A stretch of DNA of 64,000 bases from SZUA-265 sp965651905 (lineage in GTDB: Bacteria > Myxococcota_A > Polyangia > Polyangiales > Polyangiaceae): contig CBFGUG010000004.1 in assembly GCA_965651905.1 (NCBI GenBank), forward strand, positions 1-64,000, in the 5' to 3' direction. Both the position numbers and the translations under genes were made by a program. Every line of letters starts with the position of its first letter. Position 1 is the first letter of the stretch. The notes under the pieces are model-generated. The model saw only the letters and a list, made by a program, of their open reading frames with translations, did no database searches and was not told the origin of the DNA. Below, piece after piece: positions 46,400-54,619 of the stretch.

Positions 46400-46748
46400 T
46401 TCTAGACCTGATATGGGACCCGGGATGTCACGCTGACAGGCCGCTGATTACGGCAAGGGTGGCGCAAGGCGCAAGCCTACACAATCACGAGCGACCCCGC
46501 ATTGCACACGATCCATTGGCCTGCTCTAAGGTTCAGTGGTTCGCCGTCCAGCGGCCCTGCAAAGTGTCGCGCCGTTCCAGGGCAGCGTGCCGCAACGCGG
46601 CGTTGGAGAGGGGTCGAACGGGTCGCGCGTTGGCGCGTTCTGGAGGTCGCCCAAATATCTTCAATGCTGTAAACGTCACGCTGGCAGTCTCCAGTCGCTC
46701 CAAACGCGGTCTTCGCGTCTCTTCATCGGGGTTGCCAGCCTCAAGCCC
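46400..46748. other. 349-bp divergent intergenic region
   Basis: It separates the GYF protein gene (minus) and a Ser/Thr kinase gene (plus) and should hold both promoters. The kinase frame is open back to 46536, but the extra sequence is basic and has no motif. No palindrome or RNA gene stood out. Confidence 0.5.
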
Positions 46749-48446
46749 ATGCCCGAAGTCCAACCCGACCCAAACAAGCCATTGCGTGTCGTTGGGCGTT
46801 ACGCGCTGTACGGCAAGCTCGCGACGGGGGGCATGGCTACGGTTCACTTCGGTCGGCTGCTGGGGCCCGTCGGCTTTTCGCGCACGGTGGCGATCAAACG
46901 CCTGCACCCCGAGTTCGCCAAGGACAAGGACTTCGTCGACATGTTCCTGGACGAGGCGCGTCTGGCGGCACGCATTCAGCACCCGAACGTGGTCGCCACC
47001 GTCGACGTGGTGGCGATGGACCAAGAGCTGTTTCTGGTCATGGACTACGTGCGGGGTGAGGCGTTCTCCCGCGTGTTGCGAGCGGCCAAGCGCAAGGGGG
47101 TGCAGCTCCCCGAAGGCTTCATCGGCAGCGTCGTGAGCGGCATGTTGCATGGATTGCACGCCGCGCACGAGGCAACCGACGAACGTGGTGAACCGCTGAA
47201 GGTGGTGCATCGCGATGTTTCACCGCAGAATGTTTTGGTCGGCGTGGATGGAGTCGCGCGCGTGTTGGATTTTGGCGTGGCCAAGGCGGCCGCACGCGTG
47301 CAGGTCACCCGAGACGGGCAGATGAAGGGCAAGCTCAGCTACATGAGCCCCGAACAACTCCAGGGCAGGCACGTCGATCGTCGCTCGGACGTGTTCGCGA
47401 GTGGAGTGGTGTTGTGGGAAGCGTTGACGGGCCAACGCTTGTTCACTGGCGCCGACGCCTCCGAGATATTGACCAAAATTCTGAGCGCGCCCGTTCCGCC
47501 CCCGAGCCAGGTGAACCCTCAGATACGCCCGGAACTCGACGCGCTGGTGTTGCGCGCGTTGGAGAAGGATCCCGACGTGCGATTTCCGACGTCGCGAGCG
47601 TTTGCCATCGCCGTGGAGGAGACGATGCAGATCCTCAGTCCACGGGAGGTCGGCGAGTGGGTCGAGGAGGTTGCTGGTGACAGCCTGGAAGCACGCGAGT
47701 CCGCGCTTGCCGAAATCGAGAGTATTTCAGCAGTGGGTCATCTGACGGCGTTCAACGACTCCGATCCCCAGTTGATGCGGACGCTGACGGACACCTGGAG
47801 AGGCCATGCTGCGGCTGCCCCACCCCCTCCTGCCGGCGAGACAGACGACGCCGCGACCACGATCTTTCACGGCAACAACCTGCTCGATCCGTTGCCAGGT
47901 GACGATCCGACGCTGGTTTTTCACAACACCGAAGAACTCACGCAGCCAGGGCGTCGGCAGGCGTTTGCTGGCGAAGACAACCCTTTTGCCACCCCCCAGC
48001 AGAAGAAGAAAAAGCTGCTCATGTTCGGTGTCGGCGGGGCGGCGGTGTTGTTGGTTTTCCTGCTGATTGCTGCGGTCAGCGGAGGCGATGAGTCCGAAGG
48101 CGACGCGCCCGATGTCGCGACCGTTGCCAGCACCGCGAGCGCCCCGCACGCCCCGACCAGCGCTGCTGAGCCGTCCACCGAGGCGCTCGATGTCGAGGAC
48201 TTGGCGCGCGCCGACGACTCCGACGAACCACCAGAGTCCGACGACGCGGCGGACAGCGATGAGAAGAACGTACGGCCCGTTGCCGTCAAACAGGGCAACC
48301 CCGCACGGGGACCGAAGCCTGCCGCGGCCAAGTCCGGCGCTGGCAAGCCCAGCGGTAAGTCAGCCGACTCCAAGGGCGGTCGTTGCGCCCAACCGTGGAC
48401 AATCGATCCCAACGGCATCCGCCGCATCAAACCCGGCTGTCTGTGA
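46749..48446 (+). CDS. Transmembrane Ser/Thr protein kinase
   Basis: The 565-residue protein is an eukaryotic-like kinase. The kinase domain is at 15-295 with the Gly-rich loop LATGGMATVHF (24-34), Lys50 in VAIKRL, HRDVSPQN with catalytic Asp156, DFG 174-176 and SPEQ. Use of HRDVSPQN instead of HRDLKPEN is frequent in myxobacterial kinases. A transmembrane helix lies at about 421-441 (MFGVGGAAVLLVFLLIAAV). The outer region is acidic and Ala/Pro-rich, and ends in a Cys/Lys-rich segment without known sensor domain. ATG 46749 is used because the kinase domain starts just after it. The trigger and targets are unknown. Confidence 0.92.
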   Translation: MPEVQPDPNKPLRVVGRYALYGKLATGGMATVHFGRLLGPVGFSRTVAIKRLHPEFAKDKDFVDMFLDEARLAARIQHPNVVATVDVVAMDQELFLVMDYVRGEAFSRVLRAAKRKGVQLPEGFIGSVVSGMLHGLHAAHEATDERGEPLKVVHRDVSPQNVLVGVDGVARVLDFGVAKAAARVQVTRDGQMKGKLSYMSPEQLQGRHVDRRSDVFASGVVLWEALTGQRLFTGADASEILTKILSAPVPPPSQVNPQIRPELDALVLRALEKDPDVRFPTSRAFAIAVEETMQILSPREVGEWVEEVAGDSLEARESALAEIESISAVGHLTAFNDSDPQLMRTLTDTWRGHAAAAPPPPAGETDDAATTIFHGNNLLDPLPGDDPTLVFHNTEELTQPGRRQAFAGEDNPFATPQQKKKKLLMFGVGGAAVLLVFLLIAAVSGGDESEGDAPDVATVASTASAPHAPTSAAEPSTEALDVEDLARADDSDEPPESDDAADSDEKNVRPVAVKQGNPARGPKPAAAKSGAGKPSGKSADSKGGRCAQPWTIDPNGIRRIKPGCL

Positions 48447-48467
48447 ACCGAGTTCGATGAGATCTCG

Positions 48468-49223
48468 TCAGCGAGCTTGCGGTACGATCACTGAAAGGTG
48501 CCGGCCGCTGGCTTTGCCGTCACGCCTATACGAAAAGAACAGCTCGGGCTGCCCCAGCGTACAGCCAAGCACCTGGTCGATCTGCTCGGCGGGCACGCCC
48601 AGTCGTTCGAGTTGCGCGCGCGCGATCGTGCGTAAGTTGGCGTGAGGCTTCCGACCCGGCGCGCGAACGATGGCGTCACTTGCGTCACTGGCGCCCTCGA
48701 GTCGCTCGGCAACGTCGTCCGAAATCTCGAAGGCCTCGACCGAAATGTGTGGGCCGATCGCCGCGACCCAGTGCTCGGGGTTGCCGCCGAGTCGCTCGCC
48801 AGCAGCTCGGATCACATGACCGACCAAACCACGCCACCCCGCGTGAACGGCGGCCACACGGCCGGTGCGCGTGTCCGCGATCAAGATGGGAACGCAGTCC
48901 GCAGTGCGCACTCCGCACGCCAGGGTTGGCTCGGCGCTGATCAACGCGTCGCCCTCGCGCAGCACGACGTCGAGCTGGGCTTCGTCGCCCGTTAGTTCGA
49001 GCACACCATCGCCGTGGACCTGGGCCGCGAAAAAAACACGATTCGCAGGCAAGCCGACGAACTCACCAGCGCGCCTGAGGTTCTCGTCCACGTTCTTCGA
49101 GTCGTCCCCGACCGCGTAAGAAAAATTGAGACTAGTGTAGGCGTCGCTCGAGACGCCGCCCTGGCGCGTGAAAAACGCGTGGCGGAAACCAGCTTCGGTC
49201 AGGCGGGGACTCAGGAGGTGCAT
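48468..49223 (-). CDS. pgeF: Peptidoglycan editing factor PgeF (YfiH/laccase-domain)
   Basis: This 251-residue protein belongs to the multicopper-polyphenol-oxidase-like DUF152 family, in which PgeF removes wrongly built muropeptides. Conserved parts are TRQGGVSSDAYTSLNFS near 19-35, QVHGDGVLEL near 69, CGVRTADCVPILIAD near 98-112 (with Cys), VHAGWRGLVG near 121-130 and AAIGPHISVEAFEI near 149. It is convergent with the first kinase gene and divergent from the second; the following kinase and penicillin-binding protein fit a cell-wall context. Substrate is by family analogy. Confidence 0.9.
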   Translation of the reverse strand: MHLLSPRLTEAGFRHAFFTRQGGVSSDAYTSLNFSYAVGDDSKNVDENLRRAGEFVGLPANRVFFAAQVHGDGVLELTGDEAQLDVVLREGDALISAEPTLACGVRTADCVPILIADTRTGRVAAVHAGWRGLVGHVIRAAGERLGGNPEHWVAAIGPHISVEAFEISDDVAERLEGASDASDAIVRAPGRKPHANLRTIARAQLERLGVPAEQIDQVLGCTLGQPELFFSYRRDGKASGRHLSVIVPQAR

Positions 49224-49299
49224 GTCGGAGGCGCGTGGGGTGATTTGGGGGCGTGCCGAATATGTCGAGCTGAGCTCGAATCTCTGTTACATCGACGGC

Positions 49300-50424
49300 A
49301 TGCAGCCGGCGGATCCGTTCCTGGATCGAACCATACTTGGTGGCCAGTTCCACATCACCAAGAAGATTGGGACGGGCGGCATGGGGTCGGTGTACCAGGC
49401 CACTCAAGTGGACATGAATCGCAGCGTTGCGATCAAGATCCTGCATCCAAAGCTCGCCAACCGCAAAGATCTGGCGTCGCGCTTTCGTCGCGAAGCACGC
49501 GCGATGAGTCAGCTCACGCATCCGAACACCGTCAAGGTGTTCATGTATGGCCAGCTCGACGAGGGCACCGTGGGTGGTGGCTCCTTGTTCATCGTGATGG
49601 AGTACCTCGAGGGCAAAAACCTCAATCGCGCCGTCAAACGTGAGGGACCGCTAGAGCTTCCCAAAGCGACGTCGCTGCTCATTCAGGTTTGCGGTGCGCT
49701 GCAAGAGGCGCACAACATGGGCATCGTCCACCGCGACCTGAAGCCCGAGAACATTTTCCTGTGTAAGCAGGGAGTGATCCCCGACTACCCCAAAGTGCTC
49801 GATTTCGGCCTCGCCAAGGTTACTGATCGCCAGATGCGCCCGGGTTCGATTCAATTGACTCAAGAGGGAATGGTTTTCGGCACTCCGGAGTTCATGTCTC
49901 CCGAGCAGGCGCAGGGCAAGACGCTCGACGCTCGCAGTGACATCTACTCGCTGGCGGTGATCCTGTACGAAGCCCTGACGGGCAAGCTGCCGTTCGAAGC
50001 AAAGACCCCGATGGAGTACATCCAAAAACACGTGGTCGAAGCGCCCATTCCGATCAACGAACGCGTCGAGGGCAAGACTTTTCCAGAGGCGTTGTGGCGC
50101 GCGCTCAGTCGTGCCATGGCCAAGTCTCCAGACGCGCGATATCAGTCGGCGATCGAATTTGCCCAGGCGCTCAGGCCCTTTGCCGAGCAGGGGCCGTCGG
50201 TGGATGCCATCTTCCAGATGACGCCGGGGCCCGCTGCGACTGTGCCCACCGCGACGAGTTCACAGGGGCCGACGTCGTCGCCACCCGCATCTCCGTCGAG
50301 GCCCACCGCGAAACCCAAGGCCACCAAGGGCGACAGCGTTTGGGTACTGATCGGTGTGGCGGCAGTATTTTTGTTGTTGGGCGCAGGGCTAGCCGTCGGC
50401 GCGCTGTTGTTCCTAGTGAAGTAA
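49300..50424 (+). CDS. Transmembrane Ser/Thr protein kinase
   Basis: From ATG 49300 the protein has 374 residues. The kinase domain spans about 16-285, with KIGTGGMGSVYQA at 22-34, Lys46, HRDLKPEN at 144-151 and DFGLAK, then GTPEFMSPEQAQG. It is followed by a Pro/Ser/Thr linker and a C-terminal helix at about 345-372 (VWVLIGVAAVFLLLGAGLAV) that leaves almost no extracellular part. The frame is open to 49168 and a further ATG at 49222 would overlap pgeF; the kinase start at 49300 is preferred but has no clear ribosome binding site. The downstream penicillin-binding protein lies 39 bp away, so a role in wall control is plausible. Confidence 0.9.
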   Translation: MQPADPFLDRTILGGQFHITKKIGTGGMGSVYQATQVDMNRSVAIKILHPKLANRKDLASRFRREARAMSQLTHPNTVKVFMYGQLDEGTVGGGSLFIVMEYLEGKNLNRAVKREGPLELPKATSLLIQVCGALQEAHNMGIVHRDLKPENIFLCKQGVIPDYPKVLDFGLAKVTDRQMRPGSIQLTQEGMVFGTPEFMSPEQAQGKTLDARSDIYSLAVILYEALTGKLPFEAKTPMEYIQKHVVEAPIPINERVEGKTFPEALWRALSRAMAKSPDARYQSAIEFAQALRPFAEQGPSVDAIFQMTPGPAATVPTATSSQGPTSSPPASPSRPTAKPKATKGDSVWVLIGVAAVFLLLGAGLAVGALLFLVK

Positions 50425-50463
50425 GCGTCACGCTGGTGAGCTGTTCGAGCGAGTAGCGGAGAG

Positions 50464-53121
50464 ATGTCAGACGACCCGCAAAAGCCCGCACCCGGGCTGA
50501 CTCGGCGCCGCGGGCGACGGCCGCTCGGGGCGCCTTCAGAACCCCCGACCGCGGGATCCTCGGCTCGGGATTCTGCGCAGGACGCCGAAGTGCGGCATCC
50601 GCGTGAACCCGAGGCACCACACCTGCCGACGAACGTCGCGGTGCCCGCGCCCCAGCCGCAAGCCGTCGATCCGAACGCTGCGACTAGCTTGGCGCCAGAC
50701 GGAGTGCCGCGCCGACGACGCCGTCGGGCGATCACCTCTGCCCCGCCTCCGTCTCCCGAGCGCGACGTGCTTTTGAACGACGCCGAGCGTGAGCCGCCGT
50801 CTACGACGCCAGCGCGACGTAGCCGTTGGCGTTTGTTTTTTTTGTGGGTCGCGGGTGGGCTGGTTTTGTCGAGCCTTGCGGCGGCGGCTTCCGTCTACTT
50901 CGTGCTCGAGCACTACAGTCGTGATCTGCCGAGTGTGGAGACGCTGAAGGCCGGTTACGACCCGCCGCAGATCAGTCGTTTTCTCGCACGCGACGAAACG
51001 CTACTCGTCAGCGTGTTCACCGAGCGCCGCACGGTCGTGCCGTTCGACGTCATCCCCAAATCGGCCAAGCTGGCGTTTTTGGCGGCAGAAGATGCATCGT
51101 TTTACGAACACGAGGGGCTCGACTACCTCGGCATGTTGCGCGCGCTGTGGATCAACCTGCGCGCGGGCAAGACCGTGCAAGGCGGCAGCACCATCACCCA
51201 GCAGGTCGTCAAGAACGTACTGCTCGATTCTTCGCGCAGCTACGAGCGCAAGATCCGCGAAACGCTGCTGGCGCTGCGCATGGAGCAGTCGCTCACCAAA
51301 CACGAGATCTTCTGGCTCTACCTCAACCACATTTACCTCGGGCACGGCCGCTACGGCATCGAAGAAGCCGCGCGGTACTACTTCGGCAAACATGCGAGCG
51401 CACTGACGCTCGACGAAGCGTCGGTGCTCGCCGGGCTGGTGGCGGCCCCCGAACGATACACGCCGCGGCGAGCTCCCGAACGCGCTTTGGCGCGACGTCG
51501 CTTCGTGCTCGATCAAATGTTGCGTAAAGGGTTCGTCACCCCGCAACTGCACGAGAGCGTGCGAGAGCGCCCGCTACGGCTAGCTCCCGCAGAGGAAAGC
51601 GAGAGTCGCCTCGCCCCCGAGATCGTTCAGTTCACGACTACACGCTTACGTCGGGACAACGCCGAAGACGTGCTGAAGGGTGGACACACGTTGCGCACGT
51701 CGATCGATCCGCGGCTCCAAGCGGCTGCTCGGGCGGCGGTTCGAGACAACCTCGACGCGTACATGGAGCGTCACAAGCTGCAAGCGCCGCTGACCAAAGA
51801 AAACGGCAAGTTCTGGGGGGAGCCGTTTTCGGGAGAGCCGCGGCTCCACGGCATCTACACGGGCACGGTGGTTGCGACGGATGATCACACGGGGACGCTC
51901 GACGTGCAGGTGGGCGATCTGATGGGGCGTGTCACGCTGTCCGCCGAGTCGCGTTACAACCCCAAGCACCTCGCGCCCTCCAAATTTGCAGAGATTGGGG
52001 CGCCGCTTCGGGTACGTCTCGAACACAAGGGGGATGAAGCTGCGAAGGCTACGCTACGTCTCGAACTGGGGCCGCAGTCTGCGCTCGTCGCGATCGACGT
52101 GCGCAGCCGCGAAGTGTTGGCTCTCGTGGGCAGCTACGAAGCGATCCCTGGCGGGCTCGACCGCGCGACACAGGCCAAGCGTCAACCTGGCTCGACCTTC
52201 AAACCTCTGCTGTACAGTTACGGCCTGCACTCACGTCGTTTCACGCCAGCGACGATGCTCGACGTCAGCAAGGGCGGTACGGGCGTCGAGCAGGTAGGGG
52301 ACGAGTTCAAGATCAGTTTCCGCCAAGCGCTCGCGCAGAGCCACAATGAAGCGAGCGTGAGCATCCTGCGCCAGAGTGGACCAGAACAGGTCGTGCAGTG
52401 GGCACACGCGCTCGGCGTCGAGTCCGAGATGCAACCCGACTTGTCTCTAGCGTTGGGCTCGTACGAACTATCGCCACTAGAACTCGCCAACGCCTACGCG
52501 ACGCTGGCTAGCGGTGGGATGTTCGCTGAGCCGATCACTTTGCTCGGCGTGTCGGGTCCTGATGGCACTCCGCTCTCGGTCGGCGCCTACCCACCTCCTC
52601 GGCGCGTGCTCACCGAGGCAGAGGCGTATCTCACGACGAGCCTGATGCGTTCGGTCGTGCGCGAAGGTACGGGGCAAGCCGCCGCGAAGCTGGGGCGCGA
52701 CTTGGCAGGCAAGACGGGTACCACCAACGACTCCAAGGACGCCTGGTTCGCGGGCTTCTCGACGGACGTGGTGGTCGTGGTGTGGGTGGGCTACGACGAC
52801 GCGCGCAGCTTGGGAAAGCGCGAGTCGGGGGCGCGCACGGCGCTGCCCGCGTGGATTCAGTTCATGGAAGCTGCTCACCAAGACAGACCCAAGACCGAGT
52901 TTCGCAGGCCCGGCGAGATCCTGCAGCTTCGGGTCGATCGCCTGTCAGGTCTATTGCCCAATTCTGGTGACGGTCCGACGCAGCTCGAGGAGTTCTTGTC
53001 GGGGACCGAGCCGAGCGAGGTGGCGCCGCTCGACGTGGATGCGGGCGTGCCCCAGCCGAGCCTTGGCGTCGAAACGCCTGAGCCCGTGCCGGACTTGCTT
53101 CCCGAGCCTCCGCCTTTCTGA
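50464..53121 (+). CDS. mrcA: Class A penicillin-binding protein (PBP1A type)
   Basis: This bifunctional peptidoglycan synthase has 885 residues. A long basic/Pro-rich cytoplasmic tail is followed by a helix near 120-141 and the GT51 glycosyltransferase (AAEDASFYEHEGLDYLGMLR near 205, GGSTITQQVVKN). The transpeptidase part has GSTFKP with active Ser577 and Lys580, SHNE near 626 and KTGTTND near 750. The C-terminal 80 residues are Pro/Glu-rich. It begins 39 bp after a Ser/Thr kinase gene on the same strand, a frequent pairing. ATG start; no ribosome binding site anomaly. Confidence 0.95.
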   Translation: MSDDPQKPAPGLTRRRGRRPLGAPSEPPTAGSSARDSAQDAEVRHPREPEAPHLPTNVAVPAPQPQAVDPNAATSLAPDGVPRRRRRRAITSAPPPSPERDVLLNDAEREPPSTTPARRSRWRLFFLWVAGGLVLSSLAAAASVYFVLEHYSRDLPSVETLKAGYDPPQISRFLARDETLLVSVFTERRTVVPFDVIPKSAKLAFLAAEDASFYEHEGLDYLGMLRALWINLRAGKTVQGGSTITQQVVKNVLLDSSRSYERKIRETLLALRMEQSLTKHEIFWLYLNHIYLGHGRYGIEEAARYYFGKHASALTLDEASVLAGLVAAPERYTPRRAPERALARRRFVLDQMLRKGFVTPQLHESVRERPLRLAPAEESESRLAPEIVQFTTTRLRRDNAEDVLKGGHTLRTSIDPRLQAAARAAVRDNLDAYMERHKLQAPLTKENGKFWGEPFSGEPRLHGIYTGTVVATDDHTGTLDVQVGDLMGRVTLSAESRYNPKHLAPSKFAEIGAPLRVRLEHKGDEAAKATLRLELGPQSALVAIDVRSREVLALVGSYEAIPGGLDRATQAKRQPGSTFKPLLYSYGLHSRRFTPATMLDVSKGGTGVEQVGDEFKISFRQALAQSHNEASVSILRQSGPEQVVQWAHALGVESEMQPDLSLALGSYELSPLELANAYATLASGGMFAEPITLLGVSGPDGTPLSVGAYPPPRRVLTEAEAYLTTSLMRSVVREGTGQAAAKLGRDLAGKTGTTNDSKDAWFAGFSTDVVVVVWVGYDDARSLGKRESGARTALPAWIQFMEAAHQDRPKTEFRRPGEILQLRVDRLSGLLPNSGDGPTQLEEFLSGTEPSEVAPLDVDAGVPQPSLGVETPEPVPDLLPEPPPF

Positions 53122-53410
53122 GATCGGGCATCGATTTTGGTCGGCTTTTCCCGTCACTTTTTTCGATGAGAAACGTTTCGATGGGAGCGAGGGATCTGGC
53201 CGAACCTTCAACGGGTGGCGCAATCGACACTCGAAAATGACAGCCAGGCCCGACGACGGCCTCTCCGAGCGAAACACGGACCTCTGCCAGTGACGACGAG
53301 CGTTCGCCGACGGTCCGTTCAGACGATCGACGTTTCTCGATGGTTGTCCGCAGCACAGTGACCGGATAACACTGCGTCAGCGCTTTCAACTCGCGCGACA
53401 ATTCGATCCA

Positions 53411-53947
53411 ATGAGCTTTCAGCAAAACTCCTGTCGCTCCTCGAGGCACCGATCCGACGACGGTAGCGGCCCCACGATTCGCCATCCGTCCACTCGTCGC
53501 GGACTGTGCACCACTGTCGTCGTTCTGGCGGCTTCGCTTTGCGGTTGTGGCCAAAGCGACCCGAAAGCCCCAGGCCTGCCTGAGATGGGCTCGCCTGGAG
53601 TGGCGTGGAGCGTCAAGTCGCCGATGCAAAAGATCGGCTACATGGCGGCAGTCGTTCACCCGAAGGTTCAAATGCTGTTCGCTTCACCAGAAGGTGGCGA
53701 AAATGAGGGTTACACGTGCGAGGACTGTCACGGCAGCAACGCTGAACTCAACGACTACAAGATGCCGACAGATGACCTGTACGCACTGCCGCGGGAGAAC
53801 CCCGTTCAAGATGCGCTCGAGTACGACGCCGACGTCACGGCGTTCATGCAGAACACGCTGACTCCCGAGTTCGATCAGCTGCTCAATCGCGGTGTTGGTC
53901 CCAAGACAGCGGTCAACTGTTTCACTTGTCATCCAGTTGACGAGTAG
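53411..53947 (+). CDS. Di-haem c-type cytochrome lipoprotein
   Basis: This 178-residue exported protein has a basic N-terminus followed by TTVVVLAASLCGCGQS, a lipoprotein signal. Two haem c motifs are seen: CEDCH at 103-107 and CFTCH at 170-174. The spacing and the PMQKIGYMAAVVHPKVQMLF stretch resemble the tetrahaem-cytochrome subunit family of photosynthetic reaction centres, but only two sites are present. It is followed 99 bp later by the Rieske and cytochrome b genes, so it probably delivers electrons from that complex to an acceptor. No pigment genes are near. Confidence 0.8.
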   Translation: MSFQQNSCRSSRHRSDDGSGPTIRHPSTRRGLCTTVVVLAASLCGCGQSDPKAPGLPEMGSPGVAWSVKSPMQKIGYMAAVVHPKVQMLFASPEGGENEGYTCEDCHGSNAELNDYKMPTDDLYALPRENPVQDALEYDADVTAFMQNTLTPEFDQLLNRGVGPKTAVNCFTCHPVDE

Positions 53948-54046
53948 TCGACGGTCGGATGAGTTGCTTAAGCGAGCGGCGTTGGATCCAGTTTAGTCGT
54001 CGTCCGACACTGTGGTGTGGAACGACCCGAGAACGGTGGCTGAGGT

Positions 54047-54619
54047 ATGGTGGCTGACAAGACGGACGAATCGGGGAACACGAGCGCTGGGCCAAGCCCT
54101 ACTGACGAAGCGCGCCGCGACTTCCTCAAGATCATCGGCATCGGGACCATCGGCACGGGCGTGCTCGCGGTGTCAGCGGTGCCTGTGGTGGGGGCGGTCA
54201 TCTACCCCCTTCACCACGAGACTACGTCTGGTTCGAATCAGCTGATTGCCGTGGGGAAACCCGACCTGTTCGAAGAAGGTAAGCCGATGAAGGTGGACCT
54301 GTTCGCCGACAAGGTCGACGCGTGGAACCGAGTTCAACAGGTGAAAATCGGATCGGCGTGGGTGATCAAAGAAGGCGAAAAGCTGACGGCCTACTCCACC
54401 GTGTGCCCCCACCTGGGGTGTGGCATCTCTTGGGACGCCGCGACCGAGAAGTTTTTGTGTCCGTGTCACGACGCTACCTTCGGGAAAGACGGTCGCTGCG
54501 AGAGCGGCCCGCCTCTGCGCGGCATGGATGAACTCGATGTGCAAGTCGGAGGGGACGGCCTGGTGTCGATTCAGTACCAGCGCTTCAAGGCGGGCATCGC
54601 GAGCAAGGAGCCCGCGTAA
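54047..54619 (+). CDS. Rieske [2Fe-2S] subunit of a cytochrome bc-type complex
   Basis: The 190-residue protein has a twin-arginine-like signal anchor ARRDFLKIIG (22-31), followed by a hydrophobic helix to about 55. The cluster ligands are Cys120 and His122 in CPHLGC and Cys138 and His141 in CPCH, with Cys125 and Cys140 as the expected disulfide. It should oxidise quinol at the outer site and pass electrons to a c-type haem. The stop codon is immediately followed by the start of the cytochrome b gene, which indicates one transcript. Confidence 0.93.
   Translation: MVADKTDESGNTSAGPSPTDEARRDFLKIIGIGTIGTGVLAVSAVPVVGAVIYPLHHETTSGSNQLIAVGKPDLFEEGKPMKVDLFADKVDAWNRVQQVKIGSAWVIKEGEKLTAYSTVCPHLGCGISWDAATEKFLCPCHDATFGKDGRCESGPPLRGMDELDVQVGGDGLVSIQYQRFKAGIASKEPA

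Noticed and set aside
53411..53947. Photosynthetic reaction-centre cytochrome
   Set aside because: It has two, not four, haem sites and no photosynthesis genes are near; the Rieske/cytochrome b neighbours point to respiration.
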